A DNA stretch of 64,000 nucleotides, from contig CM073193.1 in assembly GCA_037042915.1 (NCBI GenBank), positions 3,224,001-3,288,000 of the forward strand, in the 5' to 3' direction. Shown here in pieces: positions 1 through 11,425 of the stretch (the first letter of the stretch is position 1; each line of letters starts with the position of its first letter). Position numbers and translations under genes: made by a program. Source of the DNA: Auricularia sp. M13 (lineage: Eukaryota > Basidiomycota > Agaricomycetes > Auriculariales > Auriculariaceae). Below the pieces are notes generated by a model, which made no database searches, was not told the origin of the DNA, and saw nothing but the letters and a program-made list of their open reading frames with translations.

Positions 1-2994
1 CAGGTATCCTTGACCGAGTCGATATTGGTGACAGAGAAAGCAAGCCGCACATCAAGCGGGCGTTCAGTGGGCTCTGGTTCGCTCTCTTGCGTAGGCGCGT
101 GCACTTTGGGGTCCTTCACATATACCTTCTGGCCCGGACGCACGGTATATGTAGCCACTGGCGACAGTCAGAACAAATACGCCAGCATCGCAAAACACAA
201 CGCACGTTTTGTGATCTCCACGCCCTTGCCGTCTAGGCGCGAGCGTAGATGAGTGCGTATACCAGTCACATCATAGACAACGAATCCATCTGGCACTGGT
301 TCGAGCTTGTCGCGACCGGGCGTAAGATCCTCCTCAACAGTTTGGCCGCCAATAGAGAGAACAAAGTCAAAGGTCTATAGGTGATGTCAGAGGGCTATGG
401 TGGCACGTACATAACCGCCAACGTACGTATTGCGACACCTTCGGACGCTCACAATGACCTTCAGGAGTCCAGTATGCAGCATCGTCGCTGGACAATTCCG
501 AAGACAAGCTAATGCCAGCTAAATGCCGACCGAACTCGAAGTCGGACAGACTCCTAATGCCTGCCAAGAGCGGTAAACCGCGAACTTCGTGCCAGTTCAT
601 TGCGTGTTTCTCATAAGACGGGCACTGTGAGTTGTCTATGGGGCGAAGCTTGCGCCGGGCGGCCGACGGTGGCTTGATGTGCGTTGAATTCAAGTGGAGG
701 ATGTGACCTTCTGTGGTGAACACGAAGTTGGACCCGTCCTTATTGACCGGGTTTTCGTCGTCGAAGAGTAGATAAAGATACTATAAGGTAGATTAGAACA
801 TAACGGATTGCGGGAAAGGAGATGGCACCTTCAAAGTCTCCGAGAGTACAAACGATTCCATGCGATCGCTTCTCTTGTTGGTCAAGAGGTCTTCTATACC
901 GGTTAATCCACAGGTCACCCTGGCGCGAATTTCCAGGTCATTCAAAATCTTCTCGCCCTAACACGGACGGTCACAAGATTATCGACGCGCAACATGCTGT
1001 AACGCACAACGTCGAGGTAGAACGGGTCTCGAGTAGCCTGTGCTATGGTCAACCAGGGCGACCGACGGAAATGCCAATGGCACACACCGTATACAAATAC
1101 CATGTGCTCTCGATGAGCTCTGGGCGCAGTGGATAGGAAAGCGTCGTTGCGACTCCGTTATTAATATCATACACTTCCGGCAGTCCAGAAAACCGTTTCC
1201 ACAGGTTCCAATCTAAAAGGATTCAGCACAATAGCGTATGGAAGACTGGCCTTCACACACAAATTAGATGTGATTTCACAGCGTTCTCAATGTCGCCGGC
1301 AAGCACCTTAGCAGTTGACCGTCAATGTCCCAGGTTGTAATCAGTAGGTCAGCGCCGCACCTGCAAGCCTGGCCAGAAAGCAGATAACGAGTCCAACGTA
1401 GCGTATCGCACATCCCCCGTGTCCATGTTAACACGCCTTGGAGGACTTGAGCGGTAGAAACACCTGTATAGATCATCGCTCACCGGTACTTGGACGATCA
1501 TGAGTATTGTGGTGCATCTGGAATCAAAGAAAAGCGCACCCAAAAACCGTCCGAGCCCCGTACATGCTGCATAACGGCGGCATATGCGTCCTGTCGTATG
1601 GCTCAATAAGCACACATTTTCGGTGAATCTGAGCGGCACGTACATTCCATACATCGAGAAATTGAGGTTCGCCACTCAGGATATACCATTTCTACAGAAG
1701 ATTATGAGCAACGACCGATGACGTGCAGTGGGTGAAACGAACAAGGGCATATTCGTAGAAACTGTCGATACCTGCACCAATTGCGGCGATAGCGGGAGAC
1801 GTCCAGGCCTATGGGGATTTAGCCACGGTGAGCGACTCAGCGGACGCACGCACTCCCGTCCAAACGTTTATCGTATTTCCCACCAAGCCGATGTCAGACT
1901 TGCGATTCCAAATCGCAAAGAATGCTTTGAAAGCAGCCTTTTCGAAGCGGTCGTCGCCAGTGAGTCGACTAAGCGTGGCAAACTCCAGTATCAGAGAGCC
2001 TGCGCCTGCGGTACAGGTTTCGTGCGTTTCCCCTTTCAAGACACCCCGTCTGAGGTGTGTCTGGAAGATGATGAGCGGAGAATGGAGACATACACGCTTC
2101 GCGCACCCTTGCGTATGGCATTCCAGTCCCCGTATTGAACGCTGGGAGCAGGCGCTCTCCCAAATCCAATGCCAACCTGCGATGCCATGATTATGAGAAA
2201 ATAGTAACGGGCCAGATCGCACTCACGTTAATAATTCTCCCGAATACCAGTCAAGAGCAAAGCCATATTGAGGCTCTGATGCGAATATATGGCCGGACAA
2301 TAACCCCCCTAGCGCCCGTATGGTGACCTCGAATACTTGAGGTCGCGTGTCGACGTCGAAGGAGACGTGCTGAATCACGTCGCGCACGGCACGCTCGAAC
2401 CCTGGTCGGTCCTGCAGCACGACGAATGTGTCTAACACATCGACCAGTGTTATACTGTGTTGACGCGTGAGCACGTCGTGACCTCGGACGGGATAGACGC
2501 ACGAATAGTTGCCGGCCACGTCGTTTATGGAAATATTGTTTCTGTGTTCAGAGTCAGTGCGGCAATCGCAACCACAACCAGCACGCACATGTTATCCCAG
2601 TCAGGCCCTCGCCCTTTACATGACAGAGGTCTGAGCTGGACAGCACAGTCAGTTATGTGCGCAACTGGAACTCGGGTGGCACACTAGCCTCGTCCGCGGG
2701 AAACGCTGGTTACAGAGGAACGCGTCAATGCCAGGCCAGACGCGTCTTGTTGATCACAGGCGTACCATAGCGCATGTACGAGTCGAATCCATGGTACCAG
2801 AGCGCGCGCGTGCGGTCTCTACGCAGGTGCTCAGCAAGCCTCCAAGTGGACACTTTGTCCCGGCCGCACCTCAGTTCCGCCTTTCGACGACTGTCCCAGA
2901 CAGCAGGCTTTGCGACGACGGGATCATGCTGCCCGAATAGGAGTGTCGCTGCGGACCATATCGAGAGCAGGCGCCGAGGAGAGGCCCAGCCCAT
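1..2994 (-). CDS. MNL1: EDEM/Mnl1-type ER alpha-mannosidase (GH47), 3' end beyond window
   Basis: Glycoside hydrolase family 47 protein of the EDEM/Htm1 group, which trims mannose from misfolded glycoproteins in the ER lumen and marks them for ERAD. The N-terminus has a signal-like segment ([13 protein letters not shown]) and then the family hallmark [14 protein letters not shown] (about 2740-2790). GH47 blocks follow in order: [20 protein letters not shown] and [20 protein letters not shown] (2330-2450), [20 protein letters not shown] (about 1960-2020), [20 protein letters not shown] (about 1370-1430), [12 protein letters not shown] (about 740-780) and [14 protein letters not shown] (about 680-720). 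The reading frame then runs off the left edge through [19 protein letters not shown], so the C-terminal extension is not in view. The start was chosen at the ATG that opens the signal-like segment. Many short introns. The gene lies 153 bp downstream of the quinolinate phosphoribosyltransferase gene on the same strand. Confidence 0.9.
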
Positions 2995-3147
2995 GAATTG
3001 TGAGAGGAGAGCGGAAGTAACACGTAGACATGCATGTTTACAAACATCATATGTAATGTCATTGCGGCCAGATTTACCCGAGCATGTACATGCTGTTCTA
3101 CACCCATCGTACAAACTAATCATAAAGACGTTCAACGAACCGCAGGT

Positions 3148-4295
<1,148 letters not shown>

Positions 4296-4349
4296 GGTCG
4301 CGGCGGGTCGGACCGAGGCTCAGGCTCTCTACCGTACTCTATTTTCGCC
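4296..4349. promoter_or_regulatory. 54-bp divergent promoter, BNA6 / ZNRD2
   Basis: Only 54 bp lie between the minus-strand start at 4295 and the plus-strand start at 4350. The 5' leaders must be very short or overlap the opposite transcription unit. No TATA-like element is obvious. Confidence 0.5.
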
Positions 4350-5391
4350 ATGTCCAGGGCGTCGATACTGAGCGCGTCCATTGGGCCGTACTTACTGAAA
4401 GGCTGGGTATGCAGACGCGTTTCTAAAGCGTCCTTTGACTGCCACTGAAGTGCTGACGCCGCGTCGCGCTAGACTTTGACTGATTCGCCGTGCCCAACTC
4501 GCGGCTGTGGCGCTCCGCGACTGCGAAAACCGAACAGCACGCTGCTGCTATGCCCTGCATGCGACAGCAAACAGCTATCCGACTCGGCAGCTCCTGGATC
4601 GACGGGCCACGACGCAGAGTCTAGCAGTGCCAGCCAGACAACCGTGTCCTCTCATTCGCGTCCATCCACGCCCGCCACCGACGCAAGCCGGCCTCAATCA
4701 CCCGACCTGCGATTCGTCGAAACTCCTGAAATGATAGCTAGACGCGAGCAAAGCGATAGAGCCGCTGCCGAGATGGGACGCCGCTTATTGCAAGGATGGG
4801 CCATGCTGGCAGACGAATGTCAAAACGCGTGCGTACCAACTCCGTGCGTCGTCGTTGCAACGTGTTCACCACGTTGTAGTACCTGCAATAGCGTCCCCCT
4901 TATGCGGCCACCGCCGACTTCGTCTTCCGCAGGAAAGAACCCGCGAATGGTATGCAGGTTGGAACAGTTCCGCATCCAGATGCATACCACTCATGGACAA
5001 ACCTCGGTAGGAATGCGTGATTTGTGGAAGAGTGTATATTTCGCCGAAGGATGCAGCCGACCTGGCCATACCTGCTGCGCCCGAGGAGACATCCAGGAGC
5101 CAAGTTGTAGGGCATAGCCCCGCGCCGGTCACTGCACAACCACCACCACAGCAGCTGCCAGTCGCAGCGCCGATGTCTTCTCCCACACATGCCGCAGTTC
5201 CTTGCTCTGCGCTCTCGGAAACCGCAAATAGCCTGGAAACTGCCCTGCAACGCATGTCTTCGCAACTTGCCGCGATGTCCGAACGTACCCCTTTTGACAC
5301 GAGGGCGATAGGGGAGGCGGCGGACGCCATTTCCAAGGTCGCCGACGCGTTGTCGCGCGTCCGGCAGCTGCAGGCAAAGCCCAGTCCGTGA
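4350..5391 (+). CDS. ZNRD2: ZNRD2/SSSCA1 (autoantigen p27) family zinc-ribbon protein
   Basis: Small protein with two copies of the p27-type zinc ribbon; the cellular role of the family is poorly defined. Exon 1 (4350-4406) encodes MSRASILSASIGPYLLKGW, and splicing over 4407-4472 gives KGWTLTDSPCPTRGCGAPRL, then LLLCPAC. The second copy reads MGRRLLQGWAMLADEC, then after an intron CNSVPLMRPP, and after another ECVICGRVYISPKDAADLAI. The helix-plus-GW entry, the V/APLMR motif and the paired cysteines match the family. A linker rich in Ser, Thr and Pro separates the two ribbons. The C-terminal third (AIGEAADAISKVADALSRV and before) looks helical. No in-frame ATG exists upstream of the second exon, which is why the short first exon is required. 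Confidence 0.85.
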
Positions 5392-5847
5392 TCCCGGCAC
5401 ATGGGAAGAGCATGTATGCATGTGTTGTGCTCACGCAATTTAAACGCGAGTACGTCTCTCGCGCTTCATTTGGAAAGAAGATCACATGCCGCGACCCTTC
5501 GCGGTCTCCAACTCAGCTATGAACTCCCGCGTACGTTTCAGATGACAGCAGCAAGGCGCCTCAAGTCCGTGTCCTCTTAAGACTGGCTGGAGTCTGTTCC
5601 TTCCACGTCCTTGCCACTCTCTCCATGGTCCGCGGTATCTTGCGGCTATTTAAGTCGAAGAACTCGCACACTGCGCAGCGCAGACCACGTACAACGTTTT
5701 CGGCGCCCTCTGAGGCAGCGACCGAGGTAATCCCAATTTATTTGCGGCGTAAGGAGAAATTGATGGTTGTTCATAGGAATACCGACCCGTATGTATAATC
5801 GCTCGATTCAAGGACTACATATCTTACTCTATTGCATCTTATAGACC
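5392..5847. other. Intergenic spacer with a possible TATA-like motif
   Basis: 456 bp between the ZNRD2-like stop and the next start. A TATTTAA motif occurs near 5647, about 200 bp before the ATG at 5848, and could be a core promoter element. No coding signal or RNA gene was recognised. Confidence 0.3.
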
Positions 5848-7640
5848 ATGTTTCGTACGCCGAAACCGTCCTTCCGTGCGACCGTCGAGGATGCGTCCGA
5901 CGAGGACGCTATGACTCTGACCTCCAGCATGATGGAGGGTACAAATCCCTATCCAACCGCTCGTCGCGCGGCGTCGACAGCTCCTCCGTTACAAACAGTA
6001 CCTTCCTCGCAGGTCCAAGACAGAGTCACGGTCATTTCGCTGCCAGAAAACTCTTATGCAGGGAGCCTCCTGACTGCCGGCCAGTTCGACCGCAGCCACC
6101 ACATGAATGATTACGGTGCGCCAAGTGTCGCGGGCTCAACACGAGGCGACCAGGCGCATTATCGTACACGTGACCGCCAACCCAAGCAGGACTACGCCGA
6201 ACCCCCACGCATCACGACCTCGAGCGAGCAGTACGCGCCGAGCGAGGCTGATGACCGTGGTTATGCCGAATCGGAGGCGCCTTCCTTGTTGCGTGCAGGG
6301 CCATCCGCTGTTCCGCTTCCAGGATTGCATGACCCAGGCCATCGTTCGGACAGTCGCGGCGCACCTAGCCTGTCCTATCCTCGACGCGACAACGAGTACC
6401 CCCGTTCAGAGCGACGTCGCCCTCAGCACGAACATGCCGAACCGCTCCTCTCCACTGCTTCGGGCGAAAATTACTCGCGACAGCATGCAAATGACAATGC
6501 GTATGGAAGAGCAGGACCCCTCTCCACTGCCTCGCGAGATCATTACGCGCAGCACCCGGCGACCAACAGCGCGTACGCGAGAGCACCATCCACTTCCGCC
6601 GCCCAGGGAGACTACTATGCGCAGCACCAAGCGAACGATAACGCATATGGAAGGGCTGCTTCCCATGCCACTGCCTCGGGAGAACATTATGCGCAGTACC
6701 AGATGAATGACCCTTCGCACGACGGGGCACCAGCCTTATCGCGCGCAGGGACGTCGACATTCCCCCAACCCCTTCCTGACTCTTCGTCCGACTCCGACGG
6801 TCAAGCGGGATATGCCCACGGCGCGGCGCATTCAGTGGTTGGGAGCCAGCCTCCGCCATCTGAACACAGCACGAGCTGGTCCCGCAGCGCTGTGTGGGTT
6901 CCACGGTCGGGATCCCCTGTTGACGTCGCGGGCTACCGCGTGCGCCTCGAAGACCCGCGGCCTTCGTCCCGTTCAACGCACCACACCTCGTATCGAGACG
7001 ATCGACCAGATTCGCGCACCAGCCATCGTTCGCGCGACACTCACCGGTCGGGACGGTCCTATGGTAACGAATCACGACGTCGTGGCCGCGACCGCGACCG
7101 CTCCCCTTCCCCCGAGTCGCCGCGGTATCATTCCCGTTCTCCATGCAACTGCTCTACGTGTCGTGAACGCAACCATCCAGAATCCGTGAGTACACCCGTC
7201 TCAATGTTCGACTGAGATTTCTGATGTACCTCCTTTGACAGGGTCCTAAGAAGCCATATGTGACATTCGAAGGGAACCGCCTCGTTGTGCACGTCAATCC
7301 TGGCTCGACAGTCAAGGTATGGGCATAGAGAAGCTTTCCATGTCGCACTTGCTGATTTGCATCTCATCCTGTTCTGCTGTTATTCTCATAGGTCGGAAAT
7401 CCAACCGACGGATATCTACCTGTGGACGAGTACAACGCTCGACAACGAGCTAGAGCTGCCATGGCAGCGCAGCAACCTCTTTACGCCGTGGTTCCCGCCG
7501 GACAGGTCCCAGGATACCCATTGCAACCCCAGCAGACGATTATGCCGCAGATGATTGTTCCCGGTAGTGCACCTCTTTACACACTTTCGCCCGTCTACCC
7601 TGGGCCTATGGGACGACCCATGATGCCGACACTTGCTTGA
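5848..7640 (+). CDS. Low-complexity hypothetical protein with internal repeats and an RS/RD-rich segment
   Basis: Not recognised. Exon 1 (to about 7187, donor GTGAGT) encodes about 445 mostly disordered residues rich in Ser, Arg, Pro, Ala, Tyr and His. It contains imperfect repeats of about 28 residues (HYAQHPATNSAYARA, YYAQHQANDNAYGRA, HYAQYQMND). It ends in a basic Arg/Ser/Asp stretch (RRRGRDRDRSPSPESPRY) and a CNCSTCRERN cysteine cluster. After an intron comes GPKKPYVTFEGNRLVVHVNP, the only part that looks folded, then a last exon starting VGNPTDGYLPVDEYNARQRA and ending in a Pro/Gln/Met-rich tail. The RS-like character could suit an RNA-associated or condensate-forming protein, but that is inference only. 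Confidence 0.75.
6460..6725 (+). repeat. Coding repeats of about 84 bp (YAQHxANDNAYGRA-like units)
   Basis: At least three to four imperfect tandem units inside the preceding gene. Each encodes a Tyr-Ala/Ser-Gln/Arg-His or Gln core followed by an Asn/Asp-rich spacer and a Gly-Arg-Ala or Ala-Arg-Ala step. Units have diverged at both base and residue level, so the expansion is not recent. Confidence 0.6.
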
Positions 7641-7727
7641 AGAACGCTCCACGACACTCTAGGACCCGATGTATTTTTTCTCCCATGTAAAATAGACAAC
7701 CATAGATAGCATATGCTATGCGAGGCA

Positions 7728-8861
7728 TCATCGACGCGATTTCCCCCTTCCCCGGCTGCCACCCCTCCCGCCTCTTCCACCCGTGTCACCTCCGCCAGTC
7801 GAACTCCCGCGCACTCTTGCGAGATCACGGGGAGTGAGCTGCAAGGTACCACGAACAAATTTACCAACTCCCAAGCTCAGCCCACGTTCACGCTTGCGCT
7901 GCGGAGCACGCTCCTCCGCGCCGAAGAGCTTTTTGATTGTAGGGTGATAATTTCCCACATTCTTGGCCTGTATAACGGATCAACGCTATGCATAAACGAA
8001 GGGACTGCGTATCACCTCTTCAAGACGTTTCGCATTCAATTCGGCCTCCTTGAGCTGCATGCCCTCACGTATGCGCTTCGGTGCATGTCCGCGTTCGGAT
8101 GTCTGTAAAACGCGCTGCCCGCGTCCGCGTTTGACTGTGCCCGCCAACTCCATAGCGCGACCTTCGATGGCTTTCCGCTTCTTCGATGGCGTCTTTTGGT
8201 CCCCCGCGTCAAGCACACCGGAAAGCAGGCTGTTCTGTACCAGCTCATGTAATAAAATGTCGTTTCTTGTATTGGACCTGGACACAATTCAGTGCATGTT
8301 GATATGGCGGGTACGAGCTGACTTTTCTTCTTCCTCGTCTTCTGCATCCTCTGCAGAACGGGATTGTGCAGTGTCGGCGCGCATCTTGCTGACTTTTGAG
8401 GACTGGGATTACTGTTAGCGTGCGAACTACTTGGGTGGCTGGCCCTGACCATGAACGCCTTCCTGCTGGCATGCGAGGACGATGCTCTGTCACCTCCATT
8501 GGACTGAGCAAATACCACGACGCGTGGACCGGTGCGCGGTGGGGAGGTACTCTGGCGTTCTGAGCTCTCGGATTTGCCTGAGCGCTGCTGAGAACGTCCG
8601 CCATACGTCGTTGGTACGCCACATACCAGCAGAATGATTATCAGAATCACTGGCGCCCGAATGGGCAATGCCCTGCCATTCCTCCTCCTCTTCGTCGTCT
8701 GGCGGTGGAGTAGGCGCGCGTTTTCGTTTCGCACCAGAGACGGACGGCAGCGAGCCGAAGGATTGCAGGAAGGACTGTCCGTGCGCGTTCAGAGCCGACA
8801 GGAGCGCTTCCTTGTCACCGTCGTTGCTCGAGGAGGGCGAGGATGCGCGTGCTCGCGGCAT
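7728..8861 (-). CDS. FAF1: Faf1/DUF4602-like ribosome biogenesis protein
   Basis: Nucleolar-type basic protein resembling yeast Faf1 (an 18S rRNA/40S maturation factor) and the DUF4602 family. It starts MPRARASSPSSSNDGDKEAL, then has an Asp/Glu-rich tract (PPPDDEEEEEWQG). The middle is spread over several exons and includes QNSLLSGVLDAGDQKTPSKK. The conserved C-terminal core is NYHPTIKKLFGAEERAPQRK followed by GLSLGVGKFVRGTLQLTPRD, and the tail is RGG-rich (GRGGRGGSRGRGKSRR) before the stop at 7728. The GVGKF.GGTL.L pattern is the main reason for the assignment. It shares a 74-bp divergent spacer with the DUF7719-like gene. The family call is moderately sure because the exon joins in the middle were not all resolved. 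Confidence 0.7.
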
Positions 8862-8935
8862 GGAATTTGCAATCGCAAGTGGTGTACCGCGCAGCTTAAC
8901 GCGTGAATGGCGGAGCCTGGATCCCGCGACACTGC
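8862..8935. promoter_or_regulatory. 74-bp divergent promoter
   Basis: Spacer between the Faf1-like start (8861, minus) and the DUF7719-like start (8936, plus). It is too short for two independent promoters. No TATA-like element is seen. Confidence 0.5.
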
Positions 8936-9814
8936 ATGTCTTCGACCAAGAAACGACGCAAGGCTGCGCCTGCAGCTCAGCCGCCAGAAGACGCGTCCGA
9001 CGTCCTCCCCGAGGAAGAGCAATGGCGGCTCATTAATGAGACTGGCATTCTCCAGCAAATCGCTACCCCGAGCGCGTCCAGCGCTCAGGCAGAAGCGCCA
9101 GTAGAAATGCCTCTTTTCGACGCATTCATCCTGCTGATACCGTTCTTATTCCTCTATCTGGTGATGATGGTGCATAATATTTTACCTGATTATATCGCTC
9201 ATTCTCGCTCTCTTTCAGTTGATGGACATGTGCGCGCACTCAGCCACATTCAATCCGTTAATCGCGTTAATGCCACTCCAGTTTGATACACCAACAATAC
9301 GGCCAGCACCCTACATTTGGCGAAGAAATATCCAGGCTGTCGAGCGCTGCACCAATCCTCGCGCTCTTCGTTTACCACAGTGCGCGTATGAGCGCACCAA
9401 GTACATGACGTAACCAGCTTGCAGCAAATACGCGCAAGAAACGTATATGGATACAAGCCCTGCTGTTCTGCTTGGGAGTTGCTTGTGGATGGTAAAGCGT
9501 ATTCGAAACAGCTGTTGCGTTTTTGGTGACCGGTGACATGCAGCGGCCTTGTTTTCCACCTCAACACGAGTCCCTGGAAGACCGTAATGCGGCAGGTAAG
9601 TCGTGCCTTTTCCTCGCAAGGCTTCTGGCTACAAATATTATAGGCACCGCCATTGGCCACTCTCTGGGTAAGTTGGCATAGTGCCACCCGCTTGCCATTC
9701 TGACGATCCCGGCAGGTATACACCATCCTACAACTTCGCCTCGAGTTGGCCGTCCTCTCACTAGTAGCTGTGTATGCATGGCTATGGTTTAAGGGTCTGA
9801 AGATCATCCTCTGA
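8936..9814 (+). CDS. DUF7719-like fungal membrane protein
   Basis: Small multi-exon integral membrane protein. Exon 1 runs from MSSTKKRRKAAPAAQ through LPEEEQWRLINETGILQ to a first membrane segment (FDAFILLIPFLFLYL). Frame-consistent splicing then gives LLMDILIHQQYGQHPTFGEE, SAAPILALFVYHSAPNTRKK, RIWIQALLFCLGVACG, NTSPWKTVMRQAPPLATLW, VYTILQLRLELAVLSLVAVY and AWLWFKGLKIIL. The HQQYG.HPTF motif, the basic loop before a second hydrophobic pair, and the APPLATLWVYT..QL..AVLSL ending match an uncharacterised fungal family I know as DUF7719. At least four segments could span a membrane. Function is unknown. The stop (9812-9814) is only 34 bp from the stop of the convergent gene. Confidence 0.75.
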
Positions 9815-9848
9815 AATCGTCGTTAATACTATTACAAGCCCTGCTACT

Positions 9849-11264
9849 TTACACATCGTGATGCTCAACATCCAGCTGCGCGGCCAACGTTTGCACTTTA
9901 CTCTGCATAACGGATTCAGCACAATGCAATATGTGTGAATACCACTAACTCACGCGGAGTGTTGTCGACCGCCCTTCCAGCGTTTCCTCCAGTATTTGTA
10001 ACTGCCACCGTAAGCGCCTGGAGCGTATCCGTGATATTGCATCCCTATGCTCCTGCAATCGTTCGGTGAAGGCCTTGTACACTCGATCATCTCTTGCGAA
10101 ATAGTATGCTGGAATGGGTTCCACATCTTTAACGAGCTCACGCACGAGCGACCATGCGCCGAGCACCACCAAATCCAGGGTTGCGTTAGACATGCTGGCC
10201 ATTGTGTCAGCAATGTTCGCGGATAGGGAGATGTTACGGACTAATCGTCCAGTGCAGCAATGGCCTCTGCGCGACCCAATTCCTTCGTTGCGAATGCGCG
10301 GACGGCCTCTGACGCTGTCTGCACTGGCTTGCCGGCGCCACCCGCACGCAAAGCAATCGCTACCAGGTTTACTTGCTGGTAAACCCACTTCTCGCCTTCG
10401 CTCTGAAGAAGCAATGAATTCTCTGATAATACCCATCGAGGAAGTGAGAACCATGACAAGCGCTTGCATAAAGCTAGCCACGAGGTCGCTCTGCGATGTC
10501 TGCAGCCCGAAATCGATAGCGAGTTTTAAGTTCGCTCCTGTCGATGGCATAACCAATCAGTCGTCCGTCAGGCGCTCGCAGACCACTTACGAAGAGCTTT
10601 GAGCAGGTCTCGTGTGCGGGACTGTTTGAAGTCTTCGTCCTCGAGATGGTTGATCCATCTGCTGAACGCGCCTACAAGTACAATGGCTACATCACGATGG
10701 GATTGGCCCATCCGGATAGCATGTAAGAGCGGGGTCGTGTTCTGTGTCCGTCTCAACAATAACTACATGCATTAGTATTCGCCGGGCCCGTCTAAAGCTC
10801 TCGACTCACGTGGAATGCCCTATCTCGGACCTCCATAAGATAGGTAAGGTCGTGTTTCTCGATAGCTCTGTAAATCTGCGAGCGCGCATTTTGCGAGTGA
10901 GGAATTGCCACATGGCCACACACAGGGCGCACACCTCAAACGGCTCTGGATCCTTCCACGGTACTGTTCTGACTTTCTTCGACCCGCTTGCACGCCCTGC
11001 CTGCAACTGTTTGGAGCCACGCGTCGAGCCTGTTGGCGAGTCTGGAGGTTGTAGTGCGGCCAAACGTTGCGCTTCCTGCTCAGCCCTGTATGCATCGTAT
11101 GCAGCAGAGGCATACTGCGTGCTTTCGCGGTTCAGGAAAGATGTTGACGGCAGGCGAGCCGGCAGGCAGTACTCTGACTGGCATTGCCGCCGTGGCGTGG
11201 GGAGAGCCTTGGTCAGCTCGCCGTCGTCAGCGATGTAGGCTATCCAGTAAGCGTTGTTGTACAT
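9849..11264 (-). CDS. Conserved basidiomycete protein of unknown function (helical)
   Basis: No function recognised. Exons read from MYNNAYWIAYIADDGELTKA through AYDAYRAEQEAQRLAALQPP and a charged segment, then NTTPLLHAIRMGQSHRDVAI, VGAFSRWINHLEDEDFKQSR, LKLAIDFGLQTSQSDLVASF, GEKWVYQQVNLVAIALRAGG, FATKELGRAEAIAALDD and LVVLGAWSLVRELVKDVEPI. The ORF stops at 9945, but a consensus GTGAGT donor lies just before that stop. Splicing to an AG near 9904 adds SKVQTLAAQLDVEHHDV and a stop at 9849-9851, which I prefer. The helical repeat-like layout is compatible with an ankyrin/ARM-type scaffold, though no clear repeat consensus could be shown. Similar proteins occur in other mushrooms, to my recollection. 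The first exon is uncertain. Confidence 0.65.
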
Positions 11265-11425
11265 GCGACGGGTATGGCCAGCGCTGGATGGGCTGTGGAG
11301 GCCACAGACGATTGCTATAAGTCCAGTACCACACCGCCGCGGAACGCGTAAATCGGAAAAGCCGGGGCGGTGTCCGAACCGTGCATCCGGCGCTTGCTTC
11401 TGCCTTCATCCTCGTCCTGTGCGGC

